In this document: positions 52,021-62,584 of the stretch, in pieces
How positions within the stretch are numbered: the stretch's first letter is position 1
Layout: each line of letters starts with the position of its first letter
Origin: Glossina fuscipes
Lineage: Eukaryota > Arthropoda > Insecta > Diptera > Glossinidae
NCBI RefSeq assembly: GCF_014805625.2
Contig: NW_023998415.1
Coordinates: 33,659,138 to 33,723,137 of the forward strand
Length of the DNA: 64,000 bases
Reading direction: 5' to 3'
Notes under the pieces: model-generated
The model's database searches: none
Told to the model about the DNA's origin: nothing
The model's input: only the letters and a program-made list of their open reading frames with translations
Position numbers and translations under genes: made by a program

Positions 52021-55000
52021 ATGACTTGGGAAGTAGGAAACCATTGATGCCTTCAGATTAGCAACATTTCGTAAACAAGGAATTTTATTTACTCAATTTA
52101 TTGTTGTTCTTTGTATATCGAGTGTATCGATAAAGAATTGTTTTGCCAGAACGGCTGCTACGTTGACATAAAGGTCGGTCGATTGGTCGGCTGCATACTA
52201 TCTACAAAACTGGAGCAGGAAGAACATCAATGTTGTCCTGCTCTAAAGCTAGCAAATATAACAAATTTAACAATTACCGATGAAGTTTTTGTAAATAATG
52301 TCAATTCCGATATTAAGCATTTCATAAGGCAACGGTGTGGTAACAGGTGAGCGGAATGTGTGTAATGAGCAAATTCATTTTATTACACTTAATTTTTTTT
52401 AATCGAAAAGTATATTTAACATCAGATTCTGTTTTGTAAAATTTTTGATTTCGTTACAAAGTTTCGATACTAAGAATCCATAAACCGCTATATATATATA
52501 TATATACATATACACGTCTTTTGGAATTCTCGTTGGTAATGTGATTTTTTTTTTTGCACGCCATCGGTTCGGCATTTTCGGTGAATTAAATCGTTATATG
52601 AATAACAATTTATCGATTTTAAATGCCGCAATGAAAAACAAGCGACAATTTGGTTTACTAAAAAAAAAAAAAAAATAGTCTCCTATAGAACCGCTATTTA
52701 AAATGAAGCCAAATGATAAGATAAAACTTTACCACAGCGTAAAAAAATTTTATATTAACTTTGTGGTATTCAAATACTCCGTCATCGTCCCTCGTTACCC
52801 CCGAAAGGATTTTAGTAGTCCAATAGCCAAAGACATGTAATAATATTTTTGTACATGAAGTATACGCTTCAATAACAAAAACTTGACCATTTTGGAATTA
52901 ACCCTCTAAAATGCCTAATAATACAAATTCATACTTATCGAGTTATATATGTTACTTGAATTATTGAGATTTTTTATATAAGTACGTCATGCGAGATAAA
53001 ATCAAGATCAAGAAGACCAATCGTTGCTCTATAATAATATCGAGTAATCGTCATTGAATCATGTAAATCACTGCTTCACTGGGTTGGGATACACAAAAAG
53101 TATTACTTATAAGGATGCGATTATTATATTATACAGTGCACTCACGACAGCTGATAAGCCTAAGAAATGTTTGAAATTTTGTATTATCATATTTGTGAAA
53201 TTTATTTATTAAATCGATTCGCCAGCGATGAGGAACACTATATCTTGAAGATAAGACATTGTCTCACGTATATTTTATTTCGTTGTTAATATGAAGCACG
53301 ACAATATTTGCAAAATTGAAAAAAATAAAAAAATAAATAAATAAAAAAGTTATCTCGCATGTCCACTACTATGCTTTTCGCATTCTACTCTCCAAGTTCT
53401 TTTATTTGACACCCATATCGATGGTATTATTAACAACAAATTAATCGCGATATCAACCAAATTCATTTCAGAATTAACCCTTTCTTGGGCTGGTAATAAA
53501 TCTTCATTCGAGGAATGTACAAAGCGTTTTTAAACATTCGGTCTTGCTTGCCTTGTGATAAACAGTAGAAAAAATATATTATTATTATTATTATTATTTT
53601 AATTTTAGACAAATGAATTGAATTCTTAGACTAAAAAAAAGACATTGAGCACTAGCAACACAGGCTATCGGCTCTAATTTAAATAAATGGATATTAGATA
53701 ATAAGCTTAGTAGTATTAATAAAGTAAAATATTGAATTGATATTCTGTTCTGAAGCTGATTGTAGAATGTTCAAAGGGTTAATCGTTCCAAATGCAATAC
53801 TTCTAGCCAAGGAAAAGTTGAGGCAGTCGCAGAGAATGTGCTTTATAGCAAGAGTTTGTCCACAACAGCAGATTGGGGGAGAAGACTTCTTCAAGATCCA
53901 TTGGTGAGTTGCAATTGTATGACCAAGGCGAATTCTCGAAAATGTTTGGATCTTGGTTTTCTCAACATGTGTTGGATATAGAGGTGGAGTTAATTGAGGG
54001 TTAATGCAAGAGTAGTGTTGATGATGGTATTGTAAATTTCCTTCTGCAATTTTCTCTTTAACTTTTCTTCCAATGTATCTTTGAAGATCCAACTTTTCCA
54101 TGACATCATCCATAATTAGAGGAGCAGAAGCAGCATACTTTACCGCTCGATCAGCCTGCTCATTTCCCAGTAAACCGATGTGACTTGGTACCCATAACAT
54201 TTTAATTTTTCCGTCGGGTGTAGTAGTTATATTCCTTAATTTGTTGATGGTGCTCCATCTCGAAGTCGAAGGGTTCCGGGTAGCTTGTAATACAGACAAA
54301 CTGTCAGTAACAATGACGGCTTTGAGTTTGTTTTTATGGGCAAGGTTGGCAGCGTGAAGGATAGCTCTGGCTTCGGTTATGAAAGTTGAAGTGCTTTCGT
54401 GAAATATGTGGTTGAGAAGAACCCGTCCTGTAGCATCTACCACCGCACAAGCAGGAGGCAGACCAGGAGATTTTGAGCCGTCTGTGTACAAAAGATTCCA
54501 ACCAGTATTGTCCAATACTTGGGATTTCTCAGCTATTAGATTCCTGAAGACGTAATTTGGAGTATCTTCTTTCTTGTGCATAGACAGTGAGATGTCAAAA
54601 GAGCAGTCTTTCAAAATCCAGGGAGGTTTAACACCAAAAGAGCGGGAAATTTTTAAGGGAATGTTCAATTCCTTTGCGATGCACAAACAATGGTCAATTG
54701 CAGATGGTGACTTTGGAATTTTCTTCGCAATAATAATCTTTCTTACGTCATCACCGAGAATGGATTTGTTTGAATTAAGAAGCTTAGGGACTATTTTAGC
54801 TTTTAACTCATACAGTCTATTTTCTAAAGTTGGGAGACCAGTTTCAATTATAATATTATTTATGGGCGTCGTCCAAAAAGCATACCAACTTGCTCTAACG
54901 GCTTGGTGATAGACCGGTTTAAGGATGTTGATATTAGATTTGCAGCTATAGCCATAAATTATCAAAGCATAGTCAATCTTGCTTAACACAAGCATTATGG

Positions 55001-58000
55001 TAAGATAAGCGACAGTGTTAATATGCGCATGGCTTCTACAAGCAACGTACTGTATGAAATTTACCCTTGTTAAAAGGGAGTTTTTTAACCGAAGGCAGGG
55101 TGCTTTCCAACGATAATTGTTTGAAAACGTGAGCCCGAGAACATGGAGCGTCTGCACATTTAGTACGGGTAAGTCGTTAATATGCATCAGTAGGTTTCCT
55201 GCATCGCACATTTGTTTTCGACAAATGTGCATTTTTTTGGATTTTTTGGAGAGATTATAGCTCCAGACGAGTTTGCCCATGTGGAGATCTCACATGCAAT
55301 AGATTCGAGGATGTTGATTGCTTTCGTGTTGTCTTTTTCTTTTGTAAAAATGTATACATCGTCCGCGTAGAGACAATGTTCCACTCTTGGTACACGGCAA
55401 AGAATTTCGCTAATTTCGTTGAAAGCGATCTGGAAAAGCGTGACAGAGAGAGAAGATCCTTGCGGAATGCCATTCTTTAGCGGAAAGGAATCAGAAAGAT
55501 GATTGTTGATTCTAACTTTGAACCGCCGATACGACATGAATGATTTGATGTAGTTGAAGAATTTGGATCCAACATTCCATGATTTCAAGAGTCTTAAGAT
55601 AACATGAAGACCAACTCTGTCAAATGCTTTTTCGAAATCAATTGAGAGAATTGTTACGTGATTTCGTTCGGAAATTGCTTTGCTTGTGAAATAATCAATA
55701 TGTAACAGAGCGTCGATGCATCCTCTACCCCGCTTGAAACCAACTTGTTGCTTTGTTATCAGGTTCTTGGATTCAAGAAACCAAGATAATCTAGATGCCA
55801 TAATCTTCTCTAAAACCTTAGAGAGGCAAGATAAAAGAGAAATTGGGCGATAATCAAATGCGATGGAGACATTTTTTGACTTTGGTATTGGAACAACTGT
55901 TGCCAGTTTCCACATGTAGGGTATATGGCCAGTCATAAATACCGTATTATATAGGTCCAGTAATTTCTGTTTACTAGGCTTGGACATAGCACTGATCATT
56001 TGGTATGAGATGCGGTCTAGACCAGGTGTCTTCCCCTTCAAATTGGAGAGACAACTTCCAAGTTCTGAGGTAGATACGCAATTTTCCAAGAACATGGCAC
56101 ATCTATCGATATTATTTGAAGGAGATATTGGAGTCCTTTTATTTTCAATGAAAGCACTGGAGAAGTTGCTGTCAGAGGAGTATTTGCACCACACTTTTCC
56201 AAAGTAATTAGAAATCTCATCTGCGTCAATTAAAGTTCCATTGGGAGTGCAGATGGCAGAAATTTGGTTCAGGTTTGAAGTCCCATTAAGTCTGTTGATT
56301 TTGTTCCAGACAACTTTCATTGATGTATTTCTGTGAATTCGTCTCGAGAAAAGTTCGAAACTAAGTGCCTTTGATTTCCGTAATTCCTTCCTGAATAGAG
56401 CATTGGCCTTTTTGTATAATAACAAGTGATTCTGATCAGGACATCTCTTAAAGCGGTGCCATAGATCCATTTTATTTTTCCTCAAAAACGAAAGCGTGTT
56501 GTTCCACTATGGAACCCTAGCTCGTTTAAAAGAGGTGTTGGATTGAGGAATAGAAAGATGAGCAGCCGTGCGAATCGCTTTAGACATAATAGCAGCATCA
56601 TGGTTGCAGTTTCCGTTAAATGGCTTTGAGTTCAAAAATGACTCCACCTGTTTGGAGTAATTGATCCAATCCGCTTTATCTAGGAGGAATTTGGCCTGTT
56701 TTGCTGGAGTGGCAGAAGACGTTGAAAGTTTAAGATCGATTATGATTGGAAAGTGATCACTATTATGTAGATCATCAGCAGTAGACCAGGACACCAAAGG
56801 AAGAAGTGATGGAGAGCAACATGTTAAATCAATATGTGAAAAAGTATGATGAGTTGAGAAGTGCGTTGGTTTTCCATCATTTAAAACGCAAAGGTTGCTT
56901 TGAAAAAAGGCCTTTTCTAAAACAGTACCGCGAGTGTTGTTCACTGTTGAGCCCCAGATGGTATTCCAGCTGTTGAAATCGCCGCATATAATTAATGGGG
57001 GGGAAAGTACGGAGAATAAACTGTAGAGTTCTTGCTGAGAAAACGATTGCGAAGGTGGAATATAGAGCGAAAGCACTGTAAATTTTATATTTAACATTAT
57101 TTGTATCGCTACGGCTTGTATATTTGAGCTTAAATTTATGCGTTTGTGAGGTATACTTGATTTTATAAAAATACCTACTCCTTGTTTGGAATATGAGTTT
57201 TGATCAGCATTCGTGAAGTATCCAGTATATGATTTGGGTGGAATAGGATTAAAAGAGCTTCTACAATGGGTTTCTTGAAGCGATAAAAAGGTTGGATTAA
57301 AATCACTTATGAGTGTACGGAGTTCATCAAAATTATTAATAAGTCCCTTAATGTTCCATTGTAGAATTTTAAAAACTTTATTTAATTGTAATGACATGTA
57401 AGCAGAGTGGAGTTGACATGGGAGGGTTAAGTTGACATGTCAGCGTCTCCGTCGAGAAGGTCGTTATAGGAATTTTTCGTGAATGATTTATTCTTACCAG
57501 CAGAATAATCTGTATTTAGGTGATTTGGTACATTTGAAGCGCAACGAGTTGGCGCACGTGAATAATTTGAAATTGAAGGTTGATTAATGGATGGAAGAAT
57601 GGATTCATTAACACTTGTGATTTGTTGAGTAAAGTTGAGAGCTGGAGATTCTGGAGAATTTGGTATATTAGATTTTAGCAAATGTGTTGTTGTTTTAATT
57701 TTTTCAATATTTGCAGTTGCTTTGGTTTTCGAAGGTTGATTAATGGATGAAAGAATGGATTCATTACCACTTGTGACATGTTGAGTAAAGTTGAGAGCTG
57801 GAGATTCTGGAGAATTTGGGATATTAGATTTTAGCATATGTGTTGTTGTTTTGATTTTTTCAATATTTGCAGCTGCTTTGGTTTTTTCAATATTATCTAT
57901 GGCAAGTGATGTAACTGGTTTCGCAATATAATTTTTGGTTAATGGTGGAACAGGTTTTTCATTGGAAGCAGTTGCAGTTAAAGTCTTACTAGGCTCGATT

Positions 58001-60487
58001 TGCGAGGCAACAGCAGCATAGGTATTACTTTTGCCAATTCCATGAGCTACAGATGGATTTCTTTCCCGGTATGTGCGTCGCGCTTCGCCCATGCTACAGT
58101 AATTTTCTGTTTTGATTTTTAATATTTCACGCATCTGTACAAAACGTGGGCATTGTTTGTCTAACGCTGAGTGTTGATCATTGCAATTTATGCAGAAACT
58201 ACGGATACAGCTTTCAGTATGTGGAGGATGACCACAGTTAGCACAAGATGCAGCATTAGTGCATCTTTTTGCCGTATGACCCAGGCGTTGGCAATTTTTA
58301 CACCTCATAGGATTTGGGATGTATAGTTCTACTTTACATTTATACCACGCCACATCAACTGTTCGCGGTAATCGATAGCGATCAAAAGTTAAAATAATCC
58401 TTCCTGTAGGAGAGCGTGTTTTTCCTTCATCATTCAGTTTGGTTAATTTATATACTTCAGTCACTCCTTGAATGCCCATTTCGCGAACAATTTCATCTTC
58501 CGGCACATGCTTTAAGCAAGGGGCATAAATTACGCCTCGAACCGAGTTAAGTTTCTCACGTAGTTTAGCTGAAATAGCACATAGATTAGCTAAAGATTTG
58601 GCCTTTATGAGTTTTTCGGTTGCGCGCGGGTTCCCAGCGAGGACCAGTAAATTCCCATCGCGTAGAATCGAGATGGAGTCGATGTATGTTGTAATGCTAT
58701 CTAGAGCTTTTTTTATAGCAAAAGGGCTAATTTGGGAAATTGTTATTCGAGCATCGGTTGAAGAAATAACAATATATTTTTTATCAATAGGGGTTATATC
58801 GCTGACCGGCAATACCGGAAAATCTGAATTTTTACTTTCTTTTCTTTGGGGGGATGTATCACTTAATAGATAAAATCTATTCGAGCTTTTGTCTGGCGGC
58901 CCCGGGGCCATTATGCCTTATTGTTGTCTATTGCTTATTATTTGTGAAATAACCACTCACTTGAAAAGGTTTGGGAACTGTGTAAGAAGGTTGGGAACTA
59001 CTAAAGAAAAGTGTCAAATGTTTTCAATTTTTTTTTTTTTTATTTTGTTTTTTTGTTTTCTATTTTTTATTATATATAGACGAAACAAAAGCACATACGC
59101 GATATCCGCGTTAAGCAGTTTTAGCAATAACACTGAAAAGACAGAAGTTAAATACACAAAAACACCGAAAACACCGAAACAATTGAAAAAACGCAGACGA
59201 AAAGAAAACACGCACTACACTGAACACAAGTCGACTTGACAATGTAGAAAAAATATAATTGAAGCACTTGTAACGTTGTCTGGGCATGGCTGACTTTTTC
59301 CATTTTTGCACATAAAGATTAGAGTGGTTCATGGGGTAAATGTGGAAAATTTCAGCCTTCTGACTTATAATTTCCAAGTAACTAGCAAAAACCCACAAAT
59401 TTTTGTTAAGAAAACCGAAATTTCGTTGATTTTATGGTCCACTGCGGACTACTGCCGTGACCAATTTAGACCATTTTCAATACCAGCCGTTATGCTAAAA
59501 GTGCGAATGTCTCCACTAAATTTGGAGTCGATATCTTCATTTTTGCGACCAGGAGAGTAGCAAGAACAAACACCATACCGATGGACAGATATGGTTTAAT
59601 TAATTCAGAATTTCATGCTGATCAAGAATATATATACTGAATAGGGTATCCGATTCCTCCTTTTGAGTGTTACATGCACTTTGAAAGAAAACAAAATACA
59701 TAAGCTATGAAGCAAAAAAAAATTCCTTCAGTGGTGGGTACAAAAAAATACTTTCCAAAGCAATTTTCCAAGAATATTGAATTTTTTAACATACTTTGCG
59801 TTATAAATGTTAAATAAAATATTTCTCGTTTCTCCTGAATAATTTCAGCGTTTTACTGTTTCCTCCTGTTAATAATTTCCGTCGTTTTTTAATACATCAA
59901 ATATGTGAGCAATTCCGGCCGAAATATAATGTTTTGACGTTCTCTGTGGGTCAAGGATATCTACGTCGAACAGTTGTTTGTTTTAAAAGCCAACTTCTGA
60001 ATGTGCATAAATTTGGTAATAAATCAACTTGTGGTGCTGGCCTAGATTTCGAATTGTAAGTCACTGAATTTTCATTCAAAATAATTTCACTTTTAAAAAA
60101 ATTTATTCATAATTGTTTAAAAATGCAGGCGTAGCAAATACGAGAAAGAGGTAAAAAGTTGGCGCAGCGGCCTAACTTATAACGAGTTGAATAATTTGCC
60201 CAATTATAAAAGGACGGCGGACATTAGTCCGCCTCCTAATCAAAAAATGGGGATTGAGAAAAGCTTGCACGACCAAAAATGTAAGTAGTACTATGATGCT
60301 GATGATCTAAAAAAAATATATGACTATAAGTCAAGTCGATGTATTGAAGACTCGTAAACCCCATGTGACACAAAGTCGGTATGTTATTCAAACCGTTTCG
60401 ACATATAAGCGAAAAAATCAGCTAACAAACGCACAAATTATACGAGACTTACGGCGCAGGCATAAAAAAAGAGAAACATCGAAATAA
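52021..60487 (+). CDS. R3H-domain (NKRF-like) nucleic-acid-binding protein
   Basis: Exons read 52021-52032, 52123-52346, 59849-60055, 60129-60280 and 60336-60487. All junctions are GT/AG and in phase, and the frame ends at TAA 60485-60487, about 248 residues from ATG 52021. Exon 3 opens with 'FPPVNNFRRFLIHQICEQF', in which RFLIH is the Arg-x3-His signature of an R3H domain, followed by 'VLTFSVGQG' and 'RRTVVCFKSQLL'. Exon 2 resembles a degenerate double-stranded RNA-binding fold (GRLVG...STK...PALKLA). The C-terminus is very basic (IIRDLRRRHKKRE). This arrangement recalls NF-kappa-B-repressing factor and relatives, but no G-patch was found. The reading frame is open upstream of 52021 to a possible acceptor at 52000, so the true N-terminus may be missing. 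Intron 2 (52347-59848) holds the nested transposons. Confidence 0.7.
53349..53578 (+). repeat. INE-1-like repeat, segment left of the retrotransposon
   Basis: Its reverse complement matches 44110-44305 closely, for example 'cacaaggca.gcaaga', 'gggttaattctgaa' and 'gcgattaatttgttgttaataatacca'. It is one part of a single older repeat whose other part lies at 59244-59748. Confidence 0.75.
53565..53578. repeat. Target-site duplication, copy 1 (GTAGAAAAAATATA)
   Basis: These 14 nt are identical to 59244-59257 and abut the TAA-repeat tail of the retrotransposon. Confidence 0.85.
53694..57397 (-). pseudogene. Retrotransposon ORF2: endonuclease, reverse transcriptase, RNase H (two lesions)
   Basis: Residues from ATG 57397 begin with an APE-type endonuclease (QWNIKG start, LQETHC, CGDFNSWN, SDHFPI). 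An in-frame TAG at 56507-56509 interrupts the sequence 'RVP*WNN'; relatives usually have a WWN-type motif here, so TGG to TAG is likely. The same frame continues as reverse transcriptase (DYRPISLL, SIDFEKAFD, GIPQGSSLS, catalytic YADD). Between about 55255 and 55225, in T-rich homopolymers, the frame shifts by one. The RNase H part (YTDGS, TEARAIL, VTDSLS, NEQADRA) then runs to TAA 53694-53696. All catalytic residues I looked for are present. Joined, it would be roughly 1230 codons. As it stands it cannot make a full product. Confidence 0.88.
57427..58911 (-). CDS. Retrotransposon ORF1 (gag-like, three CCHC knuckles)
   Basis: 494 residues, uninterrupted. The middle holds three zinc knuckles in the I/Jockey order: CX2CX4HX4C, CX2CX4HX3C and CX2CX3HX6C, near 58130-58310. 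Upstream is a conserved gag-type domain. The C-terminal third is low complexity and contains a 52-residue duplication (see 57575-57886). Such proteins bind the element RNA and form particles that return to the nucleus. Its stop lies 29 nt before the ORF2 start, so ORF2 is probably reached by reinitiation. Confidence 0.88.
   Translation of the reverse strand: MAPGPPDKSSNRFYLLSDTSPQRKESKNSDFPVLPVSDITPIDKKYIVISSTDARITISQISPFAIKKALDSITTYIDSISILRDGNLLVLAGNPRATEKLIKAKSLANLCAISAKLREKLNSVRGVIYAPCLKHVPEDEIVREMGIQGVTEVYKLTKLNDEGKTRSPTGRIILTFDRYRLPRTVDVAWYKCKVELYIPNPMRCKNCQRLGHTAKRCTNAASCANCGHPPHTESCIRSFCINCNDQHSALDKQCPRFVQMREILKIKTENYCSMGEARRTYRERNPSVAHGIGKSNTYAAVASQIEPSKTLTATASNEKPVPPLTKNYIAKPVTSLAIDNIEKTKAAANIEKIKTTTHMLKSNIPNSPESPALNFTQHVTSGNESILSSINQPSKTKATANIEKIKTTTHLLKSNIPNSPESPALNFTQQITSVNESILPSINQPSISNYSRAPTRCASNVPNHLNTDYSAGKNKSFTKNSYNDLLDGDADMST
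57575..57886 (-). repeat. In-frame 156-bp tandem duplication inside ORF1
   Basis: Segments 57575-57730 and 57731-57886 are near-identical and 156 bp apart, i.e. 52 codons. Both encode a block containing 'NIEKIKTTTH', 'NIPNSPESPALNFTQ' and 'INQPS'. The few differences indicate some age or selection after duplication. Confidence 0.9.
59244..59748 (+). repeat. INE-1-like repeat, segment right of the retrotransposon
   Basis: It begins with target-site duplication copy 2 (59244-59257) and continues 'gcacttgtaacgttgtctg', 'ggcatggctgactttttccatttttg', 'tttggagtcgatatcttcatttttgcgaccagg' in parts, 'ctgatcaagaatatatatac', and ends 'cagtggtgggtacaaaaa'. Its complement matches 43612-44075. It ends about 100 nt before exon 3 of the R3H gene. 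Confidence 0.75.
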
Positions 60488-60935
60488 ATATGACTTGTGG
60501 GTTGAAAAGGTTCATTCATTTCTTCGACGCAAATAACTATGATAAAACATTTTACAAAAGCTTATTTATAAGAGTGTGCTAATTTTATTACACACTTTCT
60601 AATAACTAATATACGTCTAATACTTTCAATTGACGTATGATATTACGATAACCTAAATGCAGTGCAGTAATTTAGGTCTCGAATCAATGTGAAATGTTCG
60701 CTTTTAAATTAAATTTGAAATTTGCCAGAATTTTTTATCTCCAATTACTTTACTAAAGGGGATAAATTAAAAGAATGATCGAATAATAAAGAAGGTCTAA
60801 GTGGCCCTATCAAGATAATCTATATAATGATTGCAATCTAATTCTTACCCTACATGAACATCGACCTGTTCCACAATCTTTCAGTCAGTTTTGTGTATAC
60901 ATATTATCATCGTTTGTAAATCAAATATGACATAG

Positions 60936-61291
60936 CGTATTTTTCGGATTACAAGACGCACCCGGCGATAATTTATAAGATAATTTTTAGAAAAATGTAT
61001 TTTAATATCACTTTCGGATCAAGATTTTTATTTATTGCTAATATTGCTTATACTACTAGCAATAATTATCAGTTGCACATTCACTCTCGGTACTATCACT
61101 CATCTCGTTAATAATATAGTTTAATTAACATTAATTATAATTGCATATTAAATTAATGTATATATTGTATATATTAGAGACGATTCATTGAAAAATTATT
61201 TTAATGTTACTCCCGGATCATAAGATGCACCCCAAAGTTTCACTCCATTTTTCTACGTACAAGAGGCAAGTCTTCTAGACCGAAAAATACG
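60936..61291. mobile_element. MITE-like element with CGTATTTTTCGG inverted ends
   Basis: The left end CGTATTTTTCGG (60936) is exactly inverted at 61280-61291 (CCGAAAAATACG). Subterminal sequence agrees partly: 'attacaagacgcacc' on the left against 'tctagaagacttgcc' on the right complement. An internal 'ggatcataagatgcacccc' repeats the same theme. At 356 bp without an open frame it is a non-autonomous DNA transposon. The motif is familiar from animal DNA-transposon repeats, but I cannot name the superfamily. Flanking ATAG/ATAC is not a clean duplication. Confidence 0.6.
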
Positions 61292-61598
61292 ATACGTTAA
61301 ACGATATCGTAGCGATCCATGAATATGCTATTTAATGTCCAAACGTCATAAACGCAATCTGGCAGCATCTCGTGGATACGTACAAAAAAACTAAAGCGTG
61401 AATGCAATGCCTCCATTTGCACCAATTGTCAAAAAACTGAATTTGTACATGTTTACCCATAGTTGAACATATAGCTTGCGTTGCACTGATGCAGCAATGC
61501 AAATATTTGACAATTTTTTGATTTTGTTGCATACATTTACGGAGGAGATGGCGATGAAATAAAGTAATATCATATAGTTAGTATTTCAAACATTGTAA

Positions 61599-62276
61599 GA
61601 CTTGCCACAAGGCAGTTCCTTAATCCCCATTCCCCTTCCACCTTGACACCGCCAATTCACACCAGCTGCAAATTGCAAAATGTACATGTTCCAATACGCT
61701 GATGATTTGCTTACAATTTCAGCGCGAGTACCCTTCGATGATGTCGTTAAGAATTTCGCATAAACAATTCATCTGGTTTACAAACAATGTACGAAATTTA
61801 ATTTGTCCTTTAATTTTAGTAAGACCAACGCGATTTTCTTTGCCAAAAAAAAAATTGTCGATCCTGTCGATCGACAATATCTGCGTAATCCTTTCACTTG
61901 CTCAGAATTATTATCAACTGAAGCTTAAGCTTCTTCCGTAACCACTAAGAAAAGGCTTTCCCAGCTTTATCAAGTTATTTTGCCTAAAACACATTCCGAC
62001 TTGAACCCTAAAAAAGACCTAAAGTATTTCTAAGTTATTCGTTCGTTCGACAATTAAATTCGCCTATTCATTGGCATGCTCCTATTCCAAGCAGATTGTG
62101 AAAAAAGTGAAATCAAGTTTTTCAGAGCAAATGCACGCCACCCTCCCTCAACACCGGTACAAATGCTAAGAGTTATCTTCGGTGAGTTACCGGTGACCGA
62201 GATAGCTTTGTTCCTTCCTGCTAAGAAGAATACTTTAAATGGGACAAACGAAACGAAAAGTTCTGTTGGGAATTAA
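61599..62276 (+). pseudogene. Decayed non-LTR reverse transcriptase fragment
   Basis: Translation from 61599 begins with 'LPQGSSL', the conserved RT motif, and after one stop gives 'FQYADDLLTIS' with the catalytic YADD (about 61690). Another stop follows, and then 'FNLSFNFSKTNAIFF', the segment expected after the YADD motif. Near 62115-62240 a further frame reads 'STPVQML...GELPVTEIALFLPAKK', resembling the connector between RT and RNase H. It has multiple stops and frameshifts, no ends, and the opposite strand to the 53.6-59.2 kb element. It is an older, different insertion. Confidence 0.75.
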
Positions 62277-62584
62277 CAACTTGTTGTCCTGATAAATATA
62301 AATTAATATGTCTTTCTTCCAAAATTGCATATTGCAGTTGCCCGGATCTTTTCACTTTTTCCAAACAATATATCATATATATTACTCTTAACGATTACGA
62401 TTAAGATTTCGATTTTTGATCATAAAAACATAGCTGTAACAAAGCTACTGTTACTATGTGCTTTCAGCCTTTAATAATTAATAGCGAAAATTCCACTTAC
62501 TTTTCAAGCATCTTATGTCCTAACTTTTTGTCTTTTTTTCTCTTTCGTTAAATGATAAATTTGATGTTATACCTGTCATCGATG

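Larger units (their letters stand above)
53579..59243 (-). mobile_element. I-clade non-LTR retrotransposon, full length, 5.67 kb
   Basis: The element runs 5' to 3' on the minus strand. It has a 5' untranslated region (about 59243-58912), ORF1, ORF2, a short 3' untranslated region and a 3' tail of TAA repeats (53579-53601). Exact 14-bp target-site duplications flank it. ORF2 contains endonuclease, reverse transcriptase and RNase H domains. Presence of RNase H, three CCHC knuckles in ORF1 and a TAA tail place it in the I clade rather than Jockey. It sits antisense in intron 2 of the R3H gene. Only one nonsense codon and one frameshift interrupt ORF2, so it is a recent insertion. A truncated relative is at 37136-37218. 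Confidence 0.9.

Noticed and set aside
54574..54909. 111-codon plus-strand frame inside the retrotransposon
   Set aside because: It is the antisense shadow of ORF2, which has clear RT and RNase H motifs on the other strand.
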